In this document: positions 22,500-34,673 of the stretch, in pieces
Layout of the letters: each line of letters begins with the position of its first letter
Position numbering within the stretch: position 1 is the stretch's first letter
The notes under the pieces: model-generated
Seen by the model: the letters and a program-made list of their open reading frames with translations, nothing else
The model's database searches: none
What the model was told of the DNA's origin: nothing
From: Plazaster borealis
Lineage: Eukaryota; Echinodermata; Asteroidea; Forcipulatida; Labidiasteridae
Assembly (NCBI GenBank): GCA_021014325.1
Contig: CM037466.1
Span: 14,472,765 to 14,536,764, forward strand
Direction of reading: 5' to 3'
Length of the DNA stretch: 64,000 nt
Made by a program: the position numbers and the translations under genes

Positions 22500-23720
22500 T
22501 TATCCTAAAGTTTGAGTTCTGTGTACACGTCGAGTGTCGGTTCTTGTGGACTGAACTCCATATAAATCTGTCTGTCCCATTACATCCTTCTGATTGGATG
22601 GCATGTTCGAGGAAGGTCTCGGGCGGGAGAGATCCTTGTGTGCCCCTCTATGATTGGAAGTAGAAGGGTTCACATTCGCGTAGTTATGAAGCTCTGCATT
22701 GGCTGTAGAGGAGGCCTGCCTGTCCTTCAGTATTGCAGTGGCATAAATATGGGGTGGATCCTGCTGGTTTGGCCCCGTGGCTGAGGTGGTATTACTTGTC
22801 CGTTTACGTCGATACACAAAGTATAAGAAGAGGATGGTTACCAGACCAACAAGAAGTATTACACAGATTGTTATACCAGTAATTATACCGACCGAGAGGC
22901 CAGGTTCGTTAGTAGAAACTGTTGGCGGTGTTGTGGGCGTGGTTGGAGAATGTATAATCTGAGGTGGTTTGGTCGTGGGTGATGGAATGACCGTTAATGG
23001 TTGTTTGGTCGTGGGTGATGGAATGACCGTTAATGGTCCTATCTTGCAGGAAAGAGACGTCCAGTTTATATTGTCTTGTGTTATCGAAACACATGAAAAC
23101 GTGACGCCATCATCTGAAACTTTGACACTCTTCTGCAACCGTGATCCTGGGTCGTTTACTGCTAGAGGAGTCTTGACCCAATCTGGCCTTTCTATAGGAC
23201 TGTCCGTATCAATAACCACTGGGGTTCTTTCATCAATGACCGTTCTACATTACAGAATGTCTCCCTCGTTCACAACTGTCGGACCGTCTGGGAAACAGAC
23301 TGGAAACTCTTCGGTTGAGTTTACCGTAAGACGACCTTCTCCATTTGTAATTATATCTCCATTGTCTTTCGCAATAATGACGCACAGGTATAACCCTGAA
23401 TCAGCTGACGTAAGGTTGGTGATTGTAATGTTTTGGGAATACAGTTTTACTATTTCTTCAACTAGATTAGCAGGGCTGAAGGAAATTCTGTCATCCGCCA
23501 TGAATCTAGAGTAAGAAGAACTAACAGAATACTGCCAGGTAAACATGTGCACATCCGGATCAAAGCCAGTAGCGAGGCAGGTTAGAGTAACAGTGCCGTT
23601 CGTGATTGATTGCTGAGGAAATATTGATACGGAATAGACAGTGACCTGACAATGACACGGGGATGGAAGACAAAGCCACAAGAAGACGAAACAGCTACCA
23701 AGGATATAGATCACTCCCAT
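22500..23720 (-). pseudogene. A2: A-type Ig receptor pseudogene
   Basis: The start MGVIYILGSC and Ig1 are intact (23720-23250), but codon 23250-23252 is TAA where A1 and the chimeric gene have ACA, one residue before the first core cysteine of Ig2. The frame continues open to 22500 with the rest of Ig2, a Pro/Thr stalk containing a duplicated TVIPSPTTK segment, a TM ending YRRK, and a tail with IYATAI and NYANV. A 2-base loss near 22564 shifts the end, so the terminal YMEF and YTEL codons lie in another frame with a stop at 22505-22507. A3 shares the stop and the shift, so both predate that duplication. Confidence 0.85.
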
Positions 23721-23938
23721 GTTGAATTGCTTCTCTCAGGTTTTCTCGTCGTTAGTCTACAGTCCAAGTTAGCTAAACCAGCGTTATTACAGATGTCGTG
23801 TTTCTGGTTGAATTTGCAAATGGAATAGTCACAAAGGGTTAGGATGTTGTACGGTATAACTCCAAGCATATCATTTGACACCTATTACTGGTAATGGTTT
23901 TCCACAATGCACAATGTCTATCCACGTAGGAAAGCAAT

Positions 23939-23978
23939 CCTTATAAGGCGACATACACTGTACAATGTTCTGACGTCA
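23939..23978. promoter_or_regulatory. CArG-like and CRE motifs upstream of A2
   Basis: CCTTATAAGG at 23939-23948 and TGACGTCA at 23971-23978, with the same spacing as upstream of A1 and about 220 bp upstream of the A2 start codon. Confidence 0.5.
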
Positions 23979-24449
23979 CTTGTTGATTCTGTTTGCACCA
24001 ACAAGCAAAGATCCTCGAAACGGCAGCTTAAAAAAATTCCAGAATGGAGACGGAAAACGTGAAACCTCGTTAGTTTTCACAAAACTCACTATGAGTAATG
24101 TCAGACAAGACTTGATTTAAAACTGCACCAGTCCTCCATTTACATGAACTGTTTATCATCTCCATTCTGCCAAACTGTCTTCAAAAGCTTTTCCGTCAAA
24201 TATAAATAACATTTAAAGAAAAATGATATCCCATAGTCTAGAACTAAACTGAAAACCTATCCGTGTGTAAGAGAATGCTTTGTTTGTTTTTACGTTACGT
24301 GTATGATGTATGGATCAACCTGCATGTTGGATTTTACCATCATGTGAAGCCAACCGTGAATTACGCCAATGATTTCCGTCATGGCGGCTTTTTACGCAGC
24401 AATCGTTGAGATTGACTGCTTGGAATGGTTTCCGCTTGTCTTTTTGGAG

Positions 24450-25320
24450 TGTTTTGTTTTTTGATTACTTTGTAAATCATTCACTGGGTACCATGCAGCT
24501 ACACTGTTCTATATCATGAAGGTTCCGTTCTCGTTACACTAAAAGAGGATGAGACTCAATTTCCTTTCCAGCCAAGGTTTGGCAAGATTTATTTAGATTG
24601 GAAACCCCCCCAAAACAAAACAATAACAACAATGATGGGTCTTCCTTTAGCCTCAGCAAGGGGGCGCTGTTTGAGCTTGAGACGTCATCTACATGGGGTC
24701 ACTTGCTATAGAAAAGTGACGTCACCGAGAAGGGTATAGACCGCACGTGTTCGAACGATGAGACCCGTTAAAGTGTGCGATTTTATTCCTTCAGACTTTT
24801 GAGGCAATGATCGAAGGGACCCTAAGGTTATCCCCCAAGAGTAAGTGACTTGCACGGTCTTTGCTCCTATTGACCCAATTCACCTGACGTCATCAAACGA
24901 TAAATATTGCCTGCACCATTTTGGGTAGTCGGATTGCCCGTATGCTTTACACTTTTCTGCGTCTTTTTAGGCGACGCACGTGCAGTTAAACGTGCACCAT
25001 ATCTCTGCACGCTGTCTGACTCCCAAATGGCAGACAACGGGCAGACATCAACCACGTGTGACGTCAGTGCACCTTATTGCGATCTTTACAATCCAGTGAA
25101 GCACCGCGGGTAGGATCCATGCAGTGAAAGTTTCAGTACCCCCTCCCATTCTTTGATTATTTCAAACTCATCTCAAGTTATTCAAAGTTGTTATCTATAT
25201 TCGTCTATTGGGGTAATTTTGTTGATGATATTTTCATTCTGCCCACTGTGAGTGTCTCTACCGTTGAGTTTATTTTATACCGAGATAAAAAATGAGTACA
25301 TTAACCTGGTAAAACCATTC
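24450..25320. promoter_or_regulatory. Repeated upstream module, copy 2
   Basis: Copy of the E-box and CRE-rich block (see 9868-10740), carrying the same CACGTG and TGACGTCA sites near 24718 and 24890. Identity between units 1 and 2 rises sharply in this block, marking it as a likely breakpoint of the segmental duplication. Confidence 0.4.
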
Positions 25321-25641
25321 TAGAGGCTCAGGTGTCGTTAAACAGAACAAAGCAGTTCTTGTTTGTGTTCAATTCAGAAAATAGAAAAACTTAAACAGAT
25401 TCGCTTTATTTCCCAAACTTCAAAGTGTAATTTAATCATTCTACATTGTTTAATGTCTTGTAAAATTGCTTCAAAAGAAAATCTAAAATCACACATGAAA
25501 CATAAAAAGACCCCACCAATATTTGCTTATAGTATTCACAGATTTCCAAATGTACATCGTTACTTTAAAAGACGTTTTATTCTTGTTATGACATCAAATC
25601 GGAATTACTAGTTACCTTCAAAAGAAAAAGGCAGTTCTTGT

Positions 25642-25844
25642 GAAGCAACTTAAAATAAATAGTAAACTTGCGGTACAACCATGTGTAAAAACTCTCTTGT
25701 GGGAGTGTTGGCTCTGAAAAGAGCCGGTGTCCCACCTGAAAAGAGCCGACACCCCACCGGCTCTTTTCAGAGCCAACACTCCCACAAAAGAATTTTTACA
25801 CATGGTTGTACCCGCAAGTTTACTCCTTATTTTTAGTTACTTCT
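25642..25844. mobile_element. Foldback MITE, copy 2
   Basis: Duplicate of 11060-11262, carried by the 14.6-kb segmental duplication. Confidence 0.8.
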
Positions 25845-25879
25845 TATTTGTCCACACCATGCAAAGCTTCAAACAACAC

Positions 25880-26257
25880 TTAAAGGCACTAGACACGTTT
25901 GGTAATTTTCAAAGACCAGTGTTCTCACTTGGTGTATCCCAACATATGCAAACAATAACATGCCTGTGAAAATTTGGGCTCAATTAGTCATCGAAGTTGC
26001 AAAAAAAATGACGAAAGAAAAAACACCCTTGTTGTACAAAATTTGTGTGCTTTCAGATAGGAATAAAAACTTCTTGCAAGAAGTTTTTATTATTTTAGTG
26101 AGAAATTACCCCTTTCTCAAAAACTACGTTTCTTCAGAGGGAGTCGTTTCATACAATGTGTTATACTATCAACAGCTCTCCGTTGCTTGTTACCAAGTAA
26201 GTTTTTATGCTAATATTTGTTTTGAGTCATTACCAAACGTGTACGATACCTTTATAA
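25880..26257. mobile_element. TTAA-flanked MITE, second family, copy 2
   Basis: Duplicate of 11298-11674 with the same termini; almost identical. Confidence 0.75.
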
Positions 26258-26611
26258 GGCAGTTCTTGTTTGTGTTCAATTCAGAAAATGGAAAAACATA
26301 AACAGAAGCTTCCTTTCTAAAATCTCAAGTACTTTAACCATTCTGTATTGCCTTCGTAAAATTGCTTCAAAAAGACAATCTAAAACCACACATGAAATAT
26401 AAAAAGACCTCGATCAATTTTCACACCAATATTTCAAAAGATGTCTTTTTTATCCTTTTTATGACATCAAATCGGGATATTTGATACAAAGTAAGGTGCA
26501 CCAGCAGGCTATATTGACTTGATAAAACAATGTATCAACGCAAATCACATCTTAGGCTTAGGCTTTACAGTTTGTGTGTTTGGTGTAAACCAATTCCCAG
26601 AGTTCGGTCGG

Positions 26612-29600
26612 TTAAAGATTAAGTTCTGCATACTGAGATGGATTCTTGTCTGCAATGTTTAGTTCCATGTAAGGATCTGCTTGTCTAGAGCTGGTATCTT
26701 TCTCTTGCTCAACGGGTAGATTAGAGCGAAGACCAGGCTGAGAATTGCTCACTGAGTTTTCTTCCGGGACCGAACAGTAGACATGAGGTACGTCATCTCC
26801 TTCCCTACTCATCTGTACATCAGGAGGACTCGTGGAAGTATCTTCACGAGTCTGTGAGGTTTCCCGGGATCTGCCGCAGTCAATGAGGTAGTCTTTTGCA
26901 AGCACCCACCTCCTTGGGTCGAATCGACAACACAGAGTATGTATTGCAATAATAATGATGAGGACGACCACTCCAATGACGATACCGGTGACTTGACCAG
27001 CGGACAGGCCTGCTTTTACGACTGTAATACCGGTAGTTGTTATTTTGGGTGGCATTGTGGATTCGATTTCAACAACATTCAAAGGTCCAATAGTGCAAGA
27101 CAGATTCATGTCGGACGCCGGTATTTTAGCCACACAGAAGTACGTTTGTGAATTGTCCAAGGTTGTAACATACTTTAAGATGACCGCTTCACCATGCTCA
27201 CCTAAGAAAAGCAACCATTCAGCCTTTTCTCCATTAATCGATGGAGTTGCGATACCAGATGTACTGCAGGAGATGGGACTTCCAACGGTTAATATCTCCG
27301 GACCGTTTGGATCGCAGGACGGGAAGGCGTCTCTGGGGTACACCGACAAAACTTCTTCTTTTTTCAAGACCCCCACAGCAGAATTGTCATTTTTTTGATG
27401 AATAAGATTGCATTCGTATGTTCCTGTATCAGTTGTCTGTACTTCACTGAATGTCAAATTGAAGGTTGAAATCACATCATCTGTGAAGCTAACACGATTT
27501 CGCTCATCGCTAAAAACATACAAATCCTTACTGGTAGCAATTAAGGTACCAATTGTTTGACCAAGTTTGGTACCCAGTTTGACCCAGGATAGGAAATGAA
27601 TTGAAGCATTAAAACCAGACACCTGACAGAGAAGACTGACCGTAGTTCCCTCCTGCTGCACCGTCATGTTGGGAGAAACTCCAAGAGTCATTGATGGAAC
27701 TGACTGACAACGAACCGAGAATATCAGCGAATAAAACATCAATGCTAACTAGACTTAAGCTTTTGTTAAAACAAAAACAAGGTGTTCGGTATGATTTTTT
27801 TAAATATTAAACATTGATTTAAAAAATGTTATAACATCATCGATGACGTCACCATCCCGAAAACTTATATGTGAAGTTTGTGAAGTTTCAAGTTTATATG
27901 TGCTTGGGAAGTGTGCTTTTGTTAGCGGAAAAGCGACGGGGAGAAGAAGAAGAAGAAGTATTAAGAAAAAAAGAAAACAAAATTAAATGTTAAAGTTCAT
28001 CTTTCGGTTTGAACCGGAAGTCCAGTTCAAATGGGGCCACACTCTGTGTAGCGCTTGTGAAGTTGTAAAAAACTCAATACCCAAGGATTTTATAACTGAA
28101 CAAAGTTTGAAAATCGGTTGTGTAGTTCTTGAGATATGGTGTCACTTCCGGTTGACCCGGAAATAAAGGTCAACATGGGGTCACGGTTACCCAAGGCTAA
28201 TCTCCAATGACCAAGGAGTCTATAACTGATTTTTTTTGGAAATTCGGTTGAGTAGTTCTTGAGATATGGTGTCACTTCCGTTTGACCCGGAAGTAAAGGT
28301 CAACATGGGGTCACGGTACCCAAGGCTTATCTCCAATGCCCAAAGAGTCTATAACTGAAAAAAGTTTGAAAATCGGTTGTGTAGTTCTTGAGATATGGTG
28401 TCACTTTCGGTTGACCCGGAAGTAAGGGTCAACATGGGGTCACGGTTACCCAAGGCTAATCTCCAATGCCCAAGGAGTCTATACCTAAAAACAGTTTGAA
28501 AATCGGTTGAGTAGTTCTTGAGATATGGTGTCACTTCCGTTTGACCCGGACGTAAAGGTCAACATGGGGTCACGGTACCCAAGGCTAATCTCCAATGACC
28601 AAGGAGTCTATAACTGAACAAAGTTTGAAAATCGGTTGTGTAGTTCTTGAGATATGGTGTCACTTCCGGTTGACCTGGAAGTAAAGGTCAACATGGGGTC
28701 ACGGTTACCCAAAGCTAATATCCAATGCCCAAGCAGTCTATAACTGAAACAGTTTGAAAATCGGTTGTGTACTTCTTGAGATATGGTCCCTCATCCGGAT
28801 TACCCGGAAGTAAAGGTCAACATGGGGTCACGGTTTCTCAAGGCTAATCTCCAATGCCCAAGGAGTCTATCACTGAAAACAGTTTGAAAATCGGTTGTGT
28901 AGTTCTTGAGATATGGTCTCACTTCCGGTTGACCCGGAAGTAAAGGTCAACATGAGGTCACGGTTACCCAAGGCTAATTTCCAATGCCCAAGGATTTTAT
29001 AACTGAAAAAAGTTTGAAAATCGGTTGTGTAGTTCTTGAATTATGAATGTTTAAAAAATCTGACATTTGATTGTTAGCGAGGTTTGCACGGACGGCTGTT
29101 TTAGAGACTAACAAAGCGTAATGTCAAAATCAGGTTGCGCGAACCTTGAAAAGAGACTAGACTACAAGCATGTTTGAATGACTTTGAACCTTGCGGTTTG
29201 ATTCAATGGAGCAAGCAGCCGCTCACCGTCTAACTGGTTTAGATCGCGTATTGTGTGTGTTTTTAATGCAGTTTATTCCCGCAGTTTGATAGCGGGCCAA
29301 TGTATACCCGATTTCAACCATAAGTGAAGGTCAAAAAGGTAACATCTTTGTGGAAAAGTTTGAGAAGGCTTAAAAATCTACAACATGATGTGAAAATTGT
29401 GAGTAATGTGTATGTAAAAAGTACGAGTATTCCTTCAAGTTTGAATTGTGAAGTTTTCAACTTCCGGTTTGAACAGGAAGACAAGGTCAAACGGTATAAG
29501 ACTCTGTGTAGTATTTGCTACATTTGTCGAGACCTCTCCGATGATGTATAGATTGTTATAATAGCTTATGTACTTCTTGAGTTATGAATTTTTAAATGAT

Positions 29601-30273
29601 TAAACTTCGATTTACTGTATCTCAACACTTGATGACGTCATCATGACGTCACAATTACTTGATTGAGGTTTTATCAAGGTCCTTACATGGTGTAAGTTTG
29701 AAGTTGATCTGATAATCAGAAGTTAATGTTTTTGCCGGGAAAGTGTTTTTTTGAAGAATTACACAAGGCAAACTTTGACCTTTCGTTACGACCGGAAGTA
29801 AAGGTCATGTGAATTTGTCCTTAACTTTTCAAATGTTGCCCGTGTCTTGATCTATCATATGCCCAAGTATAAATATTGTAGCTGTTATATTCGGGGACAT
29901 ACAGGAATTCGCATATGGTCACTTTTTTACCTTAAATGGCTTGTAATTTGACACCTGATGACGTCATCATGACGTAACTAAAGCGGTTTCATCTCCTAAT
30001 GTATATCTAAGTATATGTGAAGTTTCAAGTTCATATGAGCTTGGAAAAGGTACTTTTGTTAGCGGACAAGGGACGCTGAGAAGAAGAAGAAGAAGAAGTA
30101 TTAAGAAAAAAAACAAAAAAAAAACGAACAAAAACAAGAGGTGTTCCGGGCTGTATGCCCGAACACCTAAAAAAAAAAAAAAAAACGAACAAAAACAAGA
30201 GGTGTTCCGGGCTGTATGCCCGAACACCTAAAAAGCAAACACCTATCCCAATGTCTCTACGCTGATCCTCCAT
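26612..30273 (-). CDS. C2: C-type two-Ig receptor, split by the same transposon as C1
   Basis: Segmental duplicate of C1. Predicted exon 1 is 30273-30228 and exon 2 is 27744-26612, joined in frame to 392 residues. Only two residues differ from C1 in the long exon (a Lys for Asn and an Ile for Thr in the extracellular part). It has the same signal peptide, V-like Ig1, four-cysteine Ig2, helix, CCRFDPRRW and YCSV/YMEL/YAEL tail. The long exon has no stop or shift even though the insertion predates the duplication, which is consistent with continued function. Splicing of the insertion is unproven. Confidence 0.75.
27745..30227 (-). mobile_element. Helitron/HINE-like insertion in C2 with duplicated hairpin end
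   Basis: Duplicate of 13163-15578, now 2483 bp because about 60 bp at its right end (A-rich run, GAACAAAAACAAG and the GTGTTC hairpin) is present twice in tandem at 30110-30227. It includes the 129-130 bp minisatellite. GT...AG borders on the minus strand are preserved. Confidence 0.7.
28089..29042. repeat. 129-130 bp minisatellite, unit-2 copy
   Basis: Same seven-plus units as 13507-14460, with only scattered substitutions; copy number did not change since the segmental duplication. Confidence 0.9.
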
Positions 30274-30970
30274 GGTCGTGTGTTGACTACGCCGTGATGT
30301 GAATATTCAGTAATTGATTGAACACGACTCTAGTTCTGTAGCCTCAATGAATGTCTAGTTTCTATCAGTTTTTACTATTATTGTATTGTTCACCAATGGA
30401 CTGTTCAAACCTTCTTGTGTTTAGCATGAGTATATTCCTACATCAACTTGAAAGTGAGTGGGTTGATGTCAACCTCGCAGTCAGGTCCCTGTATCGAAAG
30501 TGATTTCTGTGCTCTGTCTGCGCACACAAAGTAAACTCAACATTATTATAATACGAGAGTAGTTGTCACGTCATTATCAAACCCCACTTTCCTTGTTATG
30601 ATTTTTTTACGCAGTTGTCAAGTTCAGGTTTGTGACCTCTGTAATATGCACCTTTCTTAGGTAAATCTCTGGGTGCGTATATAAAGGATTACCAATTTCA
30701 TTGAGTATGTAATGCGTTATATTCGGTTTCTCCTTTCATACACACCTATACCTACACTGTTTTCAACTACTCGGTGATACTGAAATGGTGAATCGCATTT
30801 TTCAGTACAATAAATATTATTTCGAAAAGGTTTTGAATTCTGAGAATCTGTGATTGTTCTGTGAAATAAATAACAATGCAAAATATAAATACACAATCCA
30901 AAACTATTCCCGAGTAAGGAAATTCAGTTATTTTAAGTAAAACTATTATGACAAATTCCTGAGTAAGTTA
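30274..30970 (-). promoter_or_regulatory. 5' flank of C2
   Basis: Copy of the shared B/C flank. It has the inverted repeat ACATCAAC...GTTGATGT near 30440 and GTATATAAAGG near 30678. Presumed promoter and 5' UTR. Confidence 0.4.
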
Positions 30971-33900
30971 AGCATGTTCATTATAGCTATGATCAGTGAC
31001 GTAGCCAGAGGGAGAGTTTTCGATTACTTTTTGACAAGGTTCGACAGCAGATTGTCAACTTCAATAACGTGGTCAAGAATTTACAAAATAGTAACGCAAA
31101 CATCAAAGAAAAGGTCTGTTTTAACCATCGCCAGAGACAATTGTGTCCAAACAAAACAACATCCAAACAGTCATAGAAAGTTGTTTTTACCAGAGACCAT
31201 ACCAAAACCATGTGCTTGAAATTTCACAACGTTTTTCTGCCCATTTATCTTTCGCTGGCTACCGCAAGAAATACATGTAGTTTCAAATTTCCCACACTAC
31301 CGTAAACACATCACTAATTTGCTAAACACTATTGGGCAGAACAGTGCCTAAAAGCACTCAGTCTCCTTCTTGCTCACACCCTCCTTCCTATCCGTCCTGC
31401 TCCCCACCTACACCTGTTCTTCTTGGGGCTTTGTACTGAACAATTTGTGCCCCCTTCTATTAAGAACTGTACATGACGCCTCATGCGTTTTTTAAAGCTT
31501 GATTTTTAATACATGATTCTCACTCGACACGGGGAGAAGCTTCATAAATCGTCGCTCGTACCACGAAGTGACCTATCTGTCAAAAGTAACACATTTTTGC
31601 AAATCATTTTTTATACAAATGATTAATATACTCAATACAGTTAAATTTTTCAGCAAGTTTTAGTTCATTATACGTAATGGTTTCGTAATTACACTAATTA
31701 GTATACAAACGACGTATCACTAGATTTGCCATTTTGTAATTTCACAAAGTGACCTATCTAGATACGCCACTTTACCAATTCTCGTCGAGCTTGGAGGGGC
31801 AGGAGGTGTTTTAATTTTTTCTTTAAAAAAAGTGTAGCCTGCCTTTAAAGTTATATTTCACACACTTTCTACATGAGTAATTAAGGACAGGTAATTGTCA
31901 ATACACACAAAGCAATTTAAAGACCCATTTGTTTATGTTGCCGATGACGTCATGTTTAAAATTTTGCTCTAAAGAGTATCAAATAAAATGACATTTTACA
32001 CCATTTTAACGTGAGGTTAGAGACTTTTAATGTCTTCCCCACTTGCATTAGGACTCTGTCTTCTGGAAAATGGGTACATCACAAAACTGATTTTGACATT
32101 GGAGCCCCTCTTTAACATACTACACCTGATTGTAATTTATGTTCAGGTTTAAATGTGTTTCTATTATTCAAAAAGTAGAACTACATTTTGTGTACATGAT
32201 GACGTCATGCAGCGTCTGTTTGTGAATGTGCATGTACCTGTTGACAATAATAGTAATTTACAAATTTGTTGTTCTCGGTTCGTTGTAACATTTGTAACTC
32301 ATTAATTTGCGATGGTTCTTTTAAGTTTTATAGAAGCAAAATACTATTTACATATAGTTTTGCGTTCTTGCTTGGCCGATCTTTCCCAGCATGGGTTATA
32401 CACTACACCCGTCTAACTTCCGTGTTTATTGTTAACTTTTTCAGAATTTGAGATTCCGTTATACAACTATAGTCTGCTCTGGAGAATACAAGAATAAGAC
32501 TTTGTTGATTTGTTCTCGATCACCTTTGATCTTGAGTTGTTCGCCTCGCACGCGAACTTAAAAGAAAACCCAGAGGTATTCAAATAGTAAAGACATGTCG
32601 TAATGATTTATTTATATACTTTGTTGTGCAAGTTCGCCCCAATCAAGGCTAAGCCACTCTTGGTAGGGGCTACAAGAAGAAAACATTTTTGGATGAAAAT
32701 ACCTCAGAGGAGGTGAAGGTAGGAATTTATATTCCTCTTAAAGCAGTCTAGATTGTAGGATGGAGGGAAACATGCACCAGGCAAGGAGTTCCAAAGAGAT
32801 GCAGTACATTTGTTCTACATCTCAGCAAATCAAGAGTATATGGGTGAAAACAAGCAGAAAGCCTGGTTTCAAGCTCAAACATCCTGATAGGAGGAACCAG
32901 GTCGGACACACTGGTGGCACATTAACCATGAAAATATCTGTAGAAAAGACAGAGCTGGCTATAGACCTACGGTGGGAAAGAGTTTCCAACGAGAATGCTG
33001 TTCATCCCAGCTTTATACCAAATCAATATGGGGGGGGGGGCGTTTTCACTTCTACGTCCTCAGGTTAGAATCCTGACTCCAAATAAGACAGGTATATCCT
33101 ATATAGGATGCAAAAACGTTATATAAATGGGGGTGGGCAGATGAAGGGGTGGGCCATCGTTCTAAACACTGCCAAAGGTCAGTTAGGAACTAATGTGACA
33201 AAAAATGATTGATGCTTTTTGTTTTACACTTTATGCAGACTCTTTATTAAAAAAAAAATTAAAACATGCAAAAAATATATTGTTCTTTTGCAGCTTTTAA
33301 TAATTCGTTAATATATAAGCAATGACAAATTTGAGTAAAATAACATACGCGTTTTATGTTTTGTACTATATTATAGTCTGATAGATTAATAATGTTCATG
33401 TGTATTGATAATGTCACACGAGGCAATTTATTGGCAATCGTTTCCAAGAAATTTCCAAGAAAATAATCACTTTCAAAATTTCACCCTTTTTTTCACAAGT
33501 TCTTAAAAAAAATCCACTTTGTTTCTTTGAGATAGTCAGACTCTTTAAGCAATTCTTTATTTATAATGTTGTTGCTTTCCAAGTATTCTTTCGAACGCAG
33601 TGCTAATGGTTGCCTCCAAGTTGCCTGTCAAAATGGCCCTCTGTGACAAAATTATCTTAGGTTTGATCTTTGAATAATTTGTTCATATGTTTAAAATTAA
33701 AAAAGTAAATCGGTCCCAATGCGAGTAGTCTTTTTGTTTTGACTGCACCTGAAATAAGTGCACCATGCTGCAAAAAGCTGGATTTATACATAACTAGTCA
33801 TTGCAAGTTATTTGACTTTAATAAACCACAGTTCAGACAGAATATAAAAGTAATGTCTTTGGTAATAATGTACAAGAGAAGAAGAAGATATCAGCAACAT

Positions 33901-34673
33901 TTACAGTGCAAAACATAACTGCAAAAAACACCCCCAAAACAAAACAAAAATCTAAACAACAACTACATAAACAAACAAAACACTTAAAAGTTAAATCACA
34001 ATAAACCGCAAACATTATTAAATATCCCACCTTTACCATTTTATGTGAACCTTAATTTATACACGGAAATATTGTTGTAATGTAGGCTACAATGATATTG
34101 TAGTCAAGAATGTAAACTCAAAGGAATTCCTTTTATAAGCAACACCATTCAGCCAAGTTCAGCCATGTAATTTTTGTGTGAATGTCACCTACTTGTTTTC
34201 CTCTTTAGTAATCAACGTGATCGATCCCAAAGTTTTCGGGGGAAGCACCAGTTTGCTCCCAGGCTATTTGATTATGCTGATTGTATGGCAAAAATGCGCA
34301 AAACGCATTATTATGTCGTGGTGTTGAAATGTGTATTGTACTGTTCAGCTCCATTGTGCTGGTGCATAACGAGGTGTACAATAACTACAATACCAATCTC
34401 TTGGTTAACATGTATTGTTATTCTGAAATCTGCTAAATGCAAACAGTTGCTAATATAAAGCAAAACATTATTGGTGCTGCAGAATACCAGCTAAAATACA
34501 ACGCAAATTTACACTAAACTGTGACTGATGCCCTGCTATTTAATCGCTAAGCAAATATCTAACCAGCTAAGCGGCCAATCTTCAGTTTAAAGAAGCTTTG
34601 TGAACTGGAAAGTTCCAAACATTTTTCTTTGCAAATATTTTATTTCGTTTTTAAAACAGCTTTACTTTTGGTT
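30971..34673. other. Intergenic, duplicated with 16331-20055
   Basis: Near-identical to the unit-1 spacer with small indels, for example a shortened segment near 32805 and a longer G run near 33030. No gene recognised; the short conserved open frames behave as noncoding. Confidence 0.5.

Noticed and set aside
22969..23514. Long plus-strand open frame (181 codons), also at 37588 and similar at 8436 and 3687
   Set aside because: It lies antisense to the A-type Ig coding sequence and is open only because of the codon pattern there; no domain is recognisable.
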